Assembly (NCBI GenBank): GCA_025330725.1 | Contig: JAIWND010000023.1 | Location: forward strand, 186,001-250,000 | Length of the DNA stretch: 64,000 nt | Direction of reading: 5' to 3' | Source: Chlamydoabsidia padenii | Lineage: Eukaryota > Mucoromycota > Mucoromycetes > Mucorales > Cunninghamellaceae | In this document: positions 1 through 10,896 of the stretch, piece after piece | How the letters are laid out: every line of letters starts with the position of its first letter | Position numbering within the stretch: position 1 is the first letter of the stretch | Notes under the pieces: generated by a model | Databases searched by the model: none | What the model saw: only the letters and a program-made list of their open reading frames with translations | What the model was told of the DNA's origin: nothing | Translations under genes and position numbers: made by a program

Positions 1-515
1 CGAGATACCTGGATTTATGCAGAGGTAAGTTTTTTTTTTTAATATTTATACAAACATAACCTCATGACATACCCCCTTTTTTTTGTATGTGCATAGTGCA
101 CGGGGAACCAGATATCGGACCAGGCAAGAATAACATTGGGTTAGGAATGACATCTACATTGAACCAGCGCTTGATTACCATCACATTATCACAACTACCT
201 TTGTCAACAGAACAAGATTTATTACAAAAACACCAAACGAATGATTTGCCTGCCCCTGTACACACAATGACCAAACGAGTCCTTGCTACCATGATCGTCC
301 GAAGTCTCCGCCATTTGATCCAGAAACTGTTCGGTGTACCTGCGTCTCGACAACACCTGTACCTGATACAACAACCATCTGAAAATGAACAGTCATCTGA
401 AAATCAACAATCCTCTCAACCACATTCGATGATCATGGACATGGCCGATGATTTGCGAGACTTGAAATATTACAGCATAGGTCAAGGCGATCATATAGTT
501 GTATTGGATTACTAA
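1..515 (+). CDS. TBCE: Tubulin-folding cofactor E, C-terminal part (5' end outside window)
   Basis: The window opens inside this gene. The last bases of one exon (to 24) read RYLDLCR. An intron with GTAAGT donor runs 25-96, and the last exon is 97-515. The C-terminal 100 residues match the ubiquitin-like domain that closes tubulin cofactor E: a basic helix (RSLRHLIQKLFGVP), a strand (HLYLIQQP) and the closing strand DDLRDLKYYSIGQGDHIVVL. In the family this protein binds alpha-tubulin and helps assemble and disassemble tubulin dimers in the cytosol; the yeast relative is PAC2. A Gln/Ser-rich insertion (SENEQSSENQQSSQ) sits in a loop of the domain. A polyadenylation-like AATAAA lies at 591-596. 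The leucine-rich repeats and CAP-Gly domain expected upstream are not visible here, so the identity rests on the C-terminal domain alone. Confidence 0.7.
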
Positions 516-710
516 TCTGTTTGATTATATGTAGTATTATATTGTAGTTGTAGCTTATGGTATATCCCTTTAAAATTGTCTTTGTTTATAAATAAAACTG
601 TAGTTGCTTTCAACTCAAGATTGTATGGTCCTTTTTTTTTTTTTTTTTTTTTTTTTTTGCACATGTAGGCAACGATTGGCAAAAAGGCAACCTATTTTCC
701 CCCACCTGAA

Positions 711-995
711 CTCTACGCCCAACATATTCACCCCGAGTAAGTCGGGATTTGAATTCCAAAAGCCGATTCTGCATGAAAATCCCATTTGGCAAATTTTCTT
801 TCACCGTCAGAGCTAGTCTACATGACGAGCAATTCACGATTGAAAAAAAAAAAAAAAATCCAAAGTCTTTTCACTATAATACATTCTTCTACCATGGTCC
901 TCCTACTCTACGGCCAACAATTACCACCTGTGCCCACGCCCAACGTCTACTTACCCTATACTTGGCCAAACTCTACGACCAATATATTTTCCCCC
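711..995 (+). repeat. Three imperfect copies of a 24-bp element
   Basis: Copies begin at 711, 906 and 971. Each starts CTCTACG, then (C/G/A)CCAA, then an AT-rich step, then a C-rich end. The first and third are the most similar. Spacing is irregular (195 and 65 bp), so this is not a simple tandem array. Confidence 0.5.
742..755 (+). promoter_or_regulatory. Recurrent element TCGGGATTTGAATT (not at a promoter)
   Basis: Exact match to the consensus found upstream of many genes in the window, but here it lies between two gene 3' ends. It may be a chance or relict copy, or mark an unannotated transcript. Confidence 0.45.
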
Positions 996-1495
996 ACAGT
1001 CGACCCTACCTCTGGCTAATATGTCAAGGGATTTACTTTCTTTGGACAACAACCAACAGTTAGATACATAATGATACATAATAAACAATAACTTTTACAC
1101 CGCTTTGGCTATAAATAAAGTTAATAATGTCTTTATAGTTTAATGCAATGTATAGTCAAGCAGATAGAGGGTGTATGGGGAATACATGCACACATCGTGG
1201 GAAACGGAGTTTTGATCCCATAATAAACCCAAAATCAGGTATAACCATAGATTAAACAAGGCCGAATTGGTCCACCGCATCACGTTTAGTTCGATGTTTC
1301 CTTTTTTTATTTAAATACAAATTGCAAAAACAAAGAAAAACTATAAAATAAGATACTACTAATCATCAAAAATAAAAAATAAAAAGAAGACTACAACTAT
1401 ACAAACTATTTCCTAGAGAAGTATATATAATGTCATCCACTATGTAAACGGATCAAGCAAGATCACCACCAGCGCCTTTATGAATCAAATCGCAC

Positions 1496-3855
1496 CTATT
1501 GAGCACTTTCCAGAGCTCTACAGGCAAAAAACTTGACATCACCATCCGCATCTTCACTGAGTTTTTCCAATGCCGGTTTAACTGTTGTGTCATATAATCC
1601 AGCTGCTTGTTCATTGTTCTTCAGTAAGGGTATCAAGGTTTCCAATGATTTCGCCACGTTGAATCGAATATTCGGGATAGGATCATCCGATAAGCTGATC
1701 ACTGTAGGTAGGACATCATCACGGATCACTTGTACTGATAGTGTTTCCGCCATTGCCTAATCATAGCAAAAAAAAGTCTCGTTAGTTTACCATCATCATC
1801 AACCCTCTTCCTTTCCAACTTACTGTCAAGGCAAATAGTGTTGTCATTCTGTGCAGGTAATTTTCATCCATGGTCATTTTCAGTACACGAGGAATAATCA
1901 CAGTTTTCGCCCATTCGGCACCAAATACACCAGTCAGCTTTTGTAGATTGATGGTGGCAGCTTCACGGATAGAGAAGACAAGATCACGAAGCCAAGACAT
2001 GCATAGATCCAAGAGTTTTGCTTCAAAATAGGCAGGCCCAAATTGTTTCGCCAAAAGAGGGATGTATTCAATAATTGCCAAACGAATACGCCATTGCTTG
2101 TCTTCAGAGAGTTCCACAATAGCAGGAAGCAAAGCTTGAGACAGTCGTTCTACACCAATAGCTATGCGTGACAACAAAAATGTTATTAACCTTCCAATCA
2201 TCTTTAATGACCCACCCCTCTTACCTGTTTTTCTTTTTTACTGAATTTACCTTTGTTGATAATATCAAGGTTGGAGATTACATTCAACCTGACATCCGGG
2301 AATTCATCAGTCAACTGTTGCAAGAATGTAGGCAAAAGATATTCGGTTGTACTAGTATGTAAATTAATCAAGTTGTTAGTAGGAATAAAAAAGATTTTAA
2401 CTTCCACTTACGCTTCTTGACCGACAATGGGAGCCAGTCCACTGATATCCTTTGCAAGAGCAGTACGAGCATATTGGTTTTCATCTACAGCCAGATCATG
2501 GACACATGGTAGAAGTTTTTCCAGAATAACCGATTTATCCACTAATTTGGCGTAACCAGGAAGTTGACTGGCGGCAGCAGTTCGTACTTCACCTTCATTG
2601 TCCTTGAGTAAGCTGATAAAGGCCGAGGTAAAGTATTCTTCTACAAGTGATTCACCAAAAGCTTGGGAAATCTAGATGAGAAAGAGTTGGTTAATTAACA
2701 TCGATCGTATTTTCTTTTCTTATTATCCTTACCTCTACATAAATGGATGCAATCATATATCGCACACGCCAAGCTTTATCTTCGGCCAATCGCTTGAACA
2801 TGGGTAACAGATGTCCAGTTTTCTGTTCGTTGGTAAAGAATCCAGCAAAGGGAGTAAAGTTTTCAACTGCCAAAAGTCGCACCGAATCTTGATCATCTTC
2901 CGAGAGAGTTTGGAATAAAGGTAGTACTTTGGTGAAAACATCTTCCAGAGATACTTGAGTGGCAAAGTTCTAATCATGAAAAAAGTTAGTGAGAAAAGAT
3001 TACTTTATGATGGTGATACAATATATACTTACACCCAACGCTTTAGCAGCAGCACGTCGGACCATGGGACTATCATCTTCTACTAGATGCTTATACATAC
3101 TATTAGAAGTATCAGTTAGTTTTCTTCTTCTTCTTTTTCTTTTTCTCTTCTGTGCTTACGATAAGAGTTGGTCCTTTATATCTTTACTAGATAGTTTGGG
3201 ATAGATGGTAGCAAAGAGACCTGTGGCTGAAGTACGACAAGTAAACCATTCACCCAAAACTAGCCTGTTTAGTAAAGGTAAATAGTTATCCAGCAACTGT
3301 TGTTCCGATAAGATGCTAGCAATACCACAAAGCGAGGTTACCGACTAGTAAAATAGTTAATATTCATTTTCCACCATCATCTTTTTTATCATCTATCCTA
3401 TACCTTACCTTTTCTCTAACCGAGACATCTTCCACAGCAGCCAAGTTTTCAAGCAAAGGGAGTAACACATGAGCGTATTGAGGTCCACCCACAGCATTAG
3501 ATAATTGACCAAGTTCTTGAGCAAGCATCAAGAGTACTTCATCGTCGTCATCGATCAGTTCTAATAAAAAGAGAATTAGTAAGTGTTCATGAACCCCCCC
3601 CCCCAAATAAAAGTCAAGTGTATGTTGTCAATTACCTTGTAAAAATGGTACTAGTTCTGTCCTTGTTCTTTCAGGGCCAAGTGCGTCAGTGATGATGGGT
3701 AGTTTGCTGATGGAGTTCAACCTGAATTGAATATCTTCGTGTTTAAGTTCGTTAATCAAAACAGCGATAGAATACAAGTCAGTGTCTTCCATGGCCGTGG
3801 TGTTGATAGGATCTTCATCCATGAATTCAGGTGGTGTATTAGTGTCGATTTCCAT
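1496..3855 (-). CDS. TPD3: Protein phosphatase 2A 65-kDa scaffold (A) subunit
   Basis: Multi-exon minus-strand gene. The first exon (3855-3636) starts [19 protein letters not shown] and runs into the first HEAT repeat ([19 protein letters not shown]). The joined exons give tandem HEAT repeats to the end, for example [61 protein letters not shown] and [18 protein letters not shown], closing in [11 protein letters not shown]. All-HEAT architecture and these strings identify the PP2A scaffold PR65/A (yeast TPD3, S. pombe paa1). It holds the catalytic C subunit and a regulatory B subunit together in cytosol and nucleus, acting in mitosis, cytokinesis and stress signalling. Introns are short, with donors of GTAAGT type. 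It shares a divergent 515-bp promoter region with the AGC kinase on the plus strand. No frameshift or premature stop was seen across the joins I checked. Confidence 0.93.
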
Positions 3856-4370
3856 TGTTGAAGGGTTAAAAAGTAGTAGAGTAACGAATAAAACAAAAAT
3901 CTAGAAAGAAAAAAAAAAAAAAAAAAAAAAAAAAAGAAAGGAAGAGGGAAAGAAAAAAAAAAATGACGTGCAAAGGAAATCACAAAAATTTACCCCGACT
4001 GATATCGGGATTTCAATTCAACCATGATAGAAAAGAACAAGGCTTTTTCTTTCCTTTAAATTTTTTCTTTCTTTTCTCCTTTGTTTCTCTACTTTTTGAG
4101 AATATATCCTTTAACTCTCTTTCCCCATCTTTTTATGAATCTTTCCACTGTTTTACTTAACCTTGGATTTGTGGCTCGACGTCTGTGCATTACTCCATAA
4201 TTTACTTTAATACTTTTACTCAGTTCTCTCTCTCCCCCTTGGCTCTTATATATACTGCTGATCTTATTATCAAACTCTACTTACTCTTACATTAACATCT
4301 CCTTCTTCACTCTTCCTCTCCCCCTTCCCCTGTTTATTCTTACTATACAACATCTCCAACTCAACACATC
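3856..4370. promoter_or_regulatory. Divergent promoter between PP2A scaffold and AGC kinase
   Basis: The spacer holds a 32-bp poly-A-rich tract (3905-3935), one copy of the recurrent element (4005-4018) and a long C/T-rich leader (4060-4370) running into the kinase start. The leader is typical of 5' UTRs elsewhere in this window. Confidence 0.6.
4005..4018 (+). promoter_or_regulatory. Recurrent element TCGGGATTTCAATT
   Basis: About 150 bp upstream of the PP2A scaffold ATG and 355 bp upstream of the kinase ATG, so probably serving the former. One mismatch (C for G) from the commonest form. Confidence 0.6.
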
Positions 4371-6166
4371 ATGAGCGCTGTTTTTGAATTCGACGACGAC
4401 GACACTTTACGACCTTTGCGACGGGATAGCACTGCCACTAACACCAGTATAACCTTGGCTGATCTGTCACTTGATCCTGTTACCGAAGAAGAAGAAGAAG
4501 AAGAAGACGCACTTGATGATGACGACTCTTGCCAACTTCCAACATTTACAGCAACAACTCGACTAGAAGCCAAACCAATTATCAACCCTCAAACGGAAAG
4601 TGGCTATTCGTCTGAAGTGGATACACCTGAACAACCCGACGAAACTACCTACGAAGTGGAACTTGGCAAGAAATCCTATATATCTTCCTCAGTTGTGGAT
4701 GGACCTGGTGACTTTGAATGTATCAAGAAGAAAAAAGTCAGTCTGGATGATTTTGAAATCATCAAATTGCTTGGTAGAGGAGCGTAAGTCATACTAATAT
4801 CTACTCCTTGTCTTTATTCATCCTTTCAACTTTTTATATGATTAGGTATGGAAAAGTGATGCTCTGTCGTCATATCAAATCTGATCAACTCTATGCCATG
4901 AAAATCCTCAAGAAAGCATCATTGATGGTCCACACCAAGAATGCCGAACATACCAAAGCCGAACGCCAGATTCTCGAAGAAGTCCAAAATCCTTTTATTG
5001 TCCAATTGATGTATGCATTTCAAACAAATGATCGACTCTATCTTATATTAGCTTATGCTCCTGGTGGTGAACTCTTTACTCATATGGCTACAGGTAAATA
5101 TCCCACTCTTACTAGTGGAAATAGCATTCATTCATCAAGTTGATTAATCATTTTACTATTTTTGATGATTATAGAACATATGTTTTCAGAAGATGTTGCT
5201 CGATTCTATTTGGCGGAACTTGTATTGGCACTTGAACATATCCATAGTCTTGGTATCATCTACAGGTAATTATTACTACTAACAAGAAGGGGAACACTAA
5301 TCTTATCATGTTATGTAGGGACCTGAAACCGGAAAACTGTCTGTTGGACGTCGAAGGACATATTCTCTTGACTGATTTTGGACTCAGTAAAGTATCATTG
5401 GATGGAAGAACGAACACACTCTGCGGCACATCTGAATACATAGCACCAGAAACACTAATGGAAACAATGTATGATAACTCGGTTGATTGGTGGACTCTGG
5501 GCGTACTCATGCATGAAATGCTCACTGGATATGTAAGTAGATCAAAAATAGCTCTGGAAATGAAACTAATCGCCATCACTTTTTTTTTAATTTTATTAGA
5601 CGCCATTTCGCTCGTCAAACAAGAAGAAAACGTTGGATGCTATTCAAAAGAAAAAGCTACAAGTACCTTATTATCTTTCAAGTGATGCTAAAGATTTGTT
5701 GATTAGGGTAAATACAAACAAAAAAAAACAATATAAATATATTAAACGACTTGATACTAAACTAATATATGGTTTGATTAGCTCTTACGGAAGGATCCTA
5801 ATGTAAGACTTGGAAATGGCAAGAATGGGGTTAAACAAATCAAATCACATGGCTTTTTCCGTAAAGTGGATTGGAAGAAACTCAAGGCGCGGGAATTGAC
5901 TCCTCCTATCATTCCAGTGGTGGTAAGTTACAATTCATTACCATCCATATTATCATTCTAATCACCTTCACACATAGACTGATCCTATTTTAGCGGAAAA
6001 CTTTGACAGTCAATTCACTGACGAAATCATCAAAAACACACCTATCGATGTACAAACGACAATGTTAGACACCGAAATGCAGGCCTACTTTCAAAACTTT
6101 AGCTTTGTAGGTCAATCTCACTTGGATGACCATTTCCGGGACTCGGTAACAACAACTATCAATTGA
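4371..6166 (+). CDS. AGC-family serine/threonine kinase, S6K/Psk1-like
   Basis: Exons read as 4371-4783, 4846-5093, 5175-5265, 5319-5532, 5600-5707, 5782-5922 and 5978-6166, all joining in frame. About 140 N-terminal residues are acidic and Ser/Thr-rich (a run of Glu near residue 43). The kinase domain follows: LLGRGAYGKVML (glycine loop), YAMKILKK (catalytic Lys), [16 protein letters not shown], and the activation loop [13 protein letters not shown] with the PDK1-type Thr. The C-terminal extension has a turn-motif-like NTPIDVQ and the hydrophobic motif [11 protein letters not shown] with a phosphorylatable Ser. This layout is typical of S6 kinase, S. pombe psk1 and related TOR-pathway AGC kinases. 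The precise subfamily cannot be settled by eye, because Ypk/Sch9-type kinases share the motifs, but no C2 or other extra domain is seen. The MULE transposon lies about 210 bp past its stop, beyond the AATAAA near 6250. Confidence 0.9.
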
Positions 6167-6372
6167 ACTGGTTGTATCTAGTTATTAGTTTGATTCTATT
6201 ACTATTTTATCCCCATCTTGTTAGTCTATGATCACTTTTTTACTTTATTTAATAAAAATCTATCATTTGTGGAACCCACCAACTTTAATGATATAGTGCG
6301 GAGATCACTTTGTCTTGTCCCTCCGTCTTCTTTTATTATTAATAGGTTACTTCATCATTGATCGAAATCTTA

Positions 6373-6381
6373 TACTTTGGT
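6373..6381 (+). repeat. Target-site duplication, left copy (TACTTTGGT)
   Basis: Identical 9-mer to 9772-9780, directly abutting the left terminal inverted repeat. A 9-bp duplication is typical of Mutator-like elements. Confidence 0.9.
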
Positions 6382-6540
6382 ACGAGACCTTAGCTTCACA
6401 AAAAAATCGCGGAGAATTCAACCCCCGCCAGGCTTTTCGTAGGCACGGGATTCTTTTTCGCGAAAAAAAAAAAAAAAAAGGGGGGGGGGACCCTGACAAC
6501 CAAAAAAAAAAAAAAAAGTTGGGGCGATCTCAAAGATAAA
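6382..6540 (+). repeat. Left terminal inverted repeat of the MULE
   Basis: About 158 bp. Reading inward it goes ACGAGACC, GCGGAGAATTCAACCCC, AGGCACGGGATTC, a TCGCG step, an A-run, a G-run, an A-run, then GGGGCGATCTCAAAGATAA. The right arm repeats this in reverse complement, differing visibly only in A/G homopolymer lengths. Confidence 0.93.
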
Positions 6541-6622
6541 AATAAAAATAAAAATAAAAATTTTCCTTCCTTTCCTTTTCATACTTCACTTCTACCTCTC
6601 TACTTTATTCTTGACTTTTATT

Positions 6623-9558
6623 ATGAACACTCCAACTCCCACTGACCCCTCTACACTCATCCGCTGTAGCAGATGCAAAGGCTATAAGCGACACGAACTT
6701 TTCATTGGTGTTAGAGCCGATAAACTGTTTAAAACTTGTTACAATTGCCGTGAAAGAGATGTGCCAGAACCAAAACCTCCCGCTTTTCTTATGTACGACT
6801 CTGAAATCCGGCATCACTTCTTGGACCCTAGCGAAGTCGGTGACGATGGCGTTTATCTGGCCGCTGATGTTTATATGTCGCCTGTTCTCTACGACTTGAC
6901 AGATCAGCAAATGCACCAAGCAATTTTGGATCTTGTCAAGGATATCGATCACTACGAGTATCACCCGCGGTATATGGCCACGCCTGAGTTGCGACACTGT
7001 GTGGCCTTCGAATTCGTTTGCTCGCAGGATGATCATGGTAAACATGTATAGAAGTCGGTAAAAACATTAATCTCTTTTTTTTTTTTTTGAAGCTTGCCGC
7101 CAATTAGACCAATCTATATTGCGACGACGTTATCAACGGATGGATTCATTCGACTGCAGAGGAAAAGTCTTCGGGTTCATTAACCGCAAGTACAGATGGA
7201 TCAACTTGAACGTCGTCCATAATATTGACCATGAAAGACCTGAAGCATTGGAGTTGCGTATGATTCGGGCAACTCCCATGCCTCAAGCGATCAAAACATT
7301 CATTACCTCGCGAATCGATGTCCACGATCTTAATGCTGTGGGCCTGTATGAGAAAGTTGTTGAAGAATTTGGCTACGTTGTTAACCGGGGGCAAGTGTCC
7401 TCGGCCTGGCGCAATGCGTTCGTGGCGTCGTACAAGAAAGCCGAAGATCAACTTCAATCAAGTCGCATCCTAGTAGAATCGCTACAAGAAGAATTGGATT
7501 GTGAGGAGGTAAGTAACAAGTATGGGTTTAGTGAAGGATTCTGTAGGAAATGGTTGTGGGTGCGAAGAGTAACTAGATATAGGGTATAGTACATAGTAAA
7601 GATACTGTAGTGTAGATTATTTGTCAATATTTACTAATAAACTTATTGATCTACCGTTGCATTTAATATTGAATGATGTACTGTAGTTGATGTTTCGAAA
7701 CACTGCTGGTGTAAAGTATTTGGGCTTTAAAACTGGCTTTTTTGATCTCCTTGTTCAAAGCGACCAGGTTACAGAATACCATGTCGACTCGACGTACAAA
7801 ACGAATCGCGTCGGTTTTGAACTATTTGGTGTTGTTGCAAATGTCTACGGTTCAGGCTACCCCATTGCTTATCTGATTATGAAGGTTGACAGCAATGCCA
7901 ATGCCTCATCTGAACCATATGCAGATACAGGAAGGATTGCAACCCTGAAAATCTTTTTCAGAGCGATGAAGGATCGGGGTTTGAACCCCACTTTCTTCTT
8001 TACCGACAAAGATCAAGCTGAAATTGCTGCAATTGAAGCTGTTTGGCCATCCAATGGTCGATCAATTGTTCGTTTGTGTCTTTGGCACTTGAAGAGAGCT
8101 GTCAAAACCAAGTTATCTAAACCAAAAACTACCATTCTCCCAATTTACAATGGATTCGATGCACACAATGAATATGAGTTCGTTGATCCTAGCTTCGTTC
8201 CCGTTCACGATGCTCGAAGAAGGGGCGGAAATCTGTTAGCGACAATAAGCCAGAGAACTATTATATTGGAAATGATGGGGAAACATTACAACATGCACCA
8301 CATGATTCCCGAAGGTAAATGTTTTTTCAGTAATTCGGGGCATTTACTAAAAAAGGAATTACAATTCATGCATCAGGTCCGACATATCATCCATCAAATG
8401 AAGCAATTCGGACGCGTTCGACAGAAGAAATATACAACTACTGCCACGCCAACAACCTTCAGGACACTTGGGCATACCTGTATAGAAACTGGTATACTAA
8501 ATCTGCATATGATCGCTGGGCGAAATCTGCCGTAAACGGTATGATCCCAATCGGAAAAACGACCATGATGATTGAAGCCCACTGGAAAGTTTTAAAACGA
8601 ACGCACTTGTACCATTATAATCGCGCAAGGCTGGACTTGGTTACATTTGTAATCTTGAAACATTATTACAGAAAACTGAAAGTAAAATATCAATCAATGG
8701 TGGTGTACCGGTCTGAAACATCAACATTTGAAGCACGGTTCATGGAAGAATGGATTAAAGGAAGGGCTGCACAGGTTTCCGGGCGCTACTACTCGACAAA
8801 TTTGTCTCAGTGGGTATGTGGCTGTCCCGCGTTCTTGCACAGTCCTGTCACACTATGCAAGCATTTAGTGAAAACATATTTGCTAGATCATGATGATTTG
8901 GTGAACAGAAGATTTTTTATAAAACGATCACACACGCCACCATTCATCAGTTTCCTGCAGGTAATTATATCTAATCGACCTAATTTATTTTAACTATGCT
9001 AACTATTTCTACGCGTAGACCATCAACCCCAATCCTTACCATCCTGGTAATCATCCTCGTGAAGGCGTTTTGCCTCGTCCTCCTATGCGACGTCCGTTAT
9101 CCTATATTGCACATGATGCTGAACCACCGGCACTGATAATCCCACGCCGAAGACTAGAACAGCAACAACCATCACCTTTCACCATCCCTGATTTGGTGAT
9201 TCCACGCAGAAGGATTCCTAGGCGAGATCCAGAAGAAGGTTACCAAGGTAATGATGAAGCCCCTGTCGTAGATGAGGAGCGTAATTTGTTGGCGTTGGAA
9301 ATCAGGTACAGGAATAAGCGTGCCGATGCGAGAAGGCTCAGAGAGCTATTAGCAAGAGTTGAAGAAGAAGAGGAGGAGGCAAGAGGCGAATATGCCAGTT
9401 TGTTGGAGGTGTCAAACCCAACACAAGCAACTGTGTTTTACCGTGCTCAGAATGATGGTAGTGTCGATGCTTACATTGAGGCTGTCATCCGAGAACGCCA
9501 ACGTACAACTTTACCAAGAACGTGGCAAGACGATGATCCATATACAAGACACATCTAG
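6623..9558 (+). CDS. MULE transposase with zinc-binding N-terminus, DDE core and SWIM finger
   Basis: Five exons (6623-7037, 7093-7508, 7687-8314, 8377-8960, 9019-9558) join in frame to about 860 residues. The ATG at 6623 is the first in frame. Near the N-terminus a CSRC...CYNC pair suggests a small zinc-binding fold. The MULE core in exon 3 has HVDSTYKTNR (first catalytic Asp), FFTDKDQAE (second Asp) and RLCLWHLKRAVK, typical of FAR1/MULE transposases. The third acidic residue was not assigned with confidence. Exon 4 carries the SWIM zinc finger, WVCGCPAF...LCKHLVK (CxC...CxH). The last exon is Arg/Pro-rich with a Glu-rich coiled stretch (LLARVEEEEEEAR) and ends DPYTRHI. In the family the enzyme binds the terminal repeats and cuts and pastes the element. 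Nothing visible disables it. Confidence 0.92.
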
Positions 9559-9620
9559 TTTCAAAAAATAAAATGTCTCAAGTCTTCTTTTTTTATGAGA
9601 AAAGCGAAAGAAAAAAAAAA

Positions 9621-9771
9621 TTATCTTTGAGATCGCCCCAACTTTTTTTTTTTTTTTTGGTTGTCAGGGTCCCCCCCCTTTTTTTTTTTTCGCGAAAAAG
9701 AATCCCGTGCCTACGAAAAGCCTGGCGGGGGTTGAATTCTCCGCGATTTTTTTGTGAAGCTAAGGTCTCGT
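9621..9771 (-). repeat. Right terminal inverted repeat of the MULE
   Basis: Reverse complement of the left arm, about 151 bp, ending GCTAAGGTCTCGT immediately before the second target-site copy. The few-base length difference comes from shorter homopolymer runs. Confidence 0.93.
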
Positions 9772-9780
9772 TACTTTGGT
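9772..9780 (+). repeat. Target-site duplication, right copy (TACTTTGGT)
   Basis: Exact copy of 6373-6381, directly outside the right inverted repeat. Confidence 0.9.
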
Positions 9781-9926
9781 CTTGTGTGGATTGTGTGGAC
9801 AATTCATGCATCCTGTGCACATGACAACATCGAACTATTCTTTTCATCCCTTTAGCCTGTTTAATGCCCTCCCCCCCCAAAAAAAAAAAGTAGCTCCCAT
9901 GTAAAGGGGTGCCTGGCGGAATTTGA

Positions 9927-10130
9927 ATATATTTCGTTCTTGACTTCATTGTTCCCCGATCATTCTATGAGCAAGTGATCAATTATGCTTCGAGAATGCA
10001 TAAAAGGTAATCAATAGAATATTAAAATGTATATCAATGTTAATGGGAAAATTGAAACAGGGATGATAATGACGATGAAATCGACCTGACCGATGACTTG
10101 AATTCATGCAAAGCGCTAATCCAAATTTAA
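9927..10130 (+). pseudogene. Possible gene fragment: two short exons with a 54-bp intron
   Basis: An open frame after a TGA reads through FVLDFIVPRSFYEQVINYA and SRMHK to a donor AG|GTAATC (exon end 10006). A 54-bp intron with TTAAT-type branch sequence ends AACAG at 10060. The frame then continues DDNDDEIDLTDDLNSCKALIQ to a TAA at 10128-10130. There is no in-frame ATG. It could be the 3' end of a lost or rearranged gene, or coincidence. No family recognised. Confidence 0.3.
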
Positions 10131-10308
10131 CCTGTCAGACCCAACAGTATGGATCCCCCTACCTTTTTTTTTTTTTTTTTTTTTTTTCTGTGAACACAAA
10201 AAAATGAGGAAACACATGGTTTTTCTGCGGTACCATGATATGTCTGATAACGCACTGTTCACGCGGTGATTGAAATCGTATGACGGAAGAAGAAGAAAAA
10301 AAAGTTTG

Positions 10309-10356
<48 letters not shown>
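10309..10356 (+). repeat. Compound microsatellite (TA)n-(TG)n
   Basis: About 10 TA units run directly into about 14 TG units. Such alternating purine-pyrimidine DNA is prone to length change and can adopt Z-DNA. Confidence 0.95.
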
Positions 10357-10896
10357 ATAAAGGCGGTTCATGAGATATCATCATCTGAAAAGACTCAGCA
10401 GACATTAAAAGAGATACTCAAAAGGGGAGAATAGATTTCTTTTTCTTTTCTTCCCCGCCAGTCATTTGTATATCATGATGGAGCACAGACCATCCTGGCT
10501 CTTAAAAAGAATCAGGTACGACAACATAAAGTCTTCTTTGAATCAAATAGGATCTCATTTGATCAATCATACGTTATCTTTTCCTTTTAAGTGTAACTGC
10601 CCTTTATTATATTAACATTCATGTCTCTTTCTCAAGATGTTGTATGCGTAATCGAACCAATCAGTACCTTGTCAATATTTCAAACACCGACATGGAACTC
10701 TTTTTCTTGGCTCAACTTTTTTCATTTTTCCACTTTTCTTTTTCTTTACTTTTTTCTTTTCACTTTTATGATAACTTTTTGTCATAGTATTTAACTTGCT
10801 TCTCTCATTCAAGTATTGACATTCATCTCGGCAACACTTACACTTTAATTATTGAATCATCTTGGAACACCTCAAGGACAATTAAAATTACGTACA

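Larger units (their letters stand above)
516..1495. other. Tail-to-tail spacer between TBCE and the PP2A scaffold gene
   Basis: No credible gene seen. The spacer holds the TBCE polyadenylation region, a 24-T run near 632-658, three imperfect copies of a CTCTACG-type 24-mer (711, 906, 971), one copy of the recurrent CGGGATTTGAA element (742-755), and AT-rich 3' sequence of the minus-strand gene. Short open frames here are low-complexity or shadow frames. Confidence 0.6.
6382..9771 (+). mobile_element. Complete Mutator-like (MULE) DNA transposon, about 3.39 kb
   Basis: Bounded by long inverted repeats beginning ACGAGACCTTAGCTTC and by the 9-bp direct repeat TACTTTGGT on each side. It contains one spliced gene, a MULE transposase (6623-9558), with no internal stop or frameshift in the joined exons. 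Apart from homopolymer length the two terminal repeats look almost identical, and the target duplication is perfect. That implies a young insertion and a possibly autonomous copy. It sits just downstream of the AGC kinase gene. Confidence 0.93.
9781..10896. other. Gene-poor spacer between MULE and bHLH gene
   Basis: It contains a variant of the recurrent element (GCGGAATTTGAAT near 9917), a two-exon coding fragment (9927-10130), a poly-T run (10165-10187), a TA/TG microsatellite (10309-10356) and a C/T-rich leader before the bHLH ATG. No full gene is visible. Confidence 0.55.

Noticed and set aside
604..1063. Several open frames of 70-104 codons
   Set aside because: They are built on poly-T/poly-A and low-complexity sequence between two convergent genes, with no splice context and no family resemblance.
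6382..9771. Classification of the transposon as hAT or Tc1/mariner
   Set aside because: The duplication is 9 bp, not 8 or TA, and the protein has a MULE core and SWIM finger.
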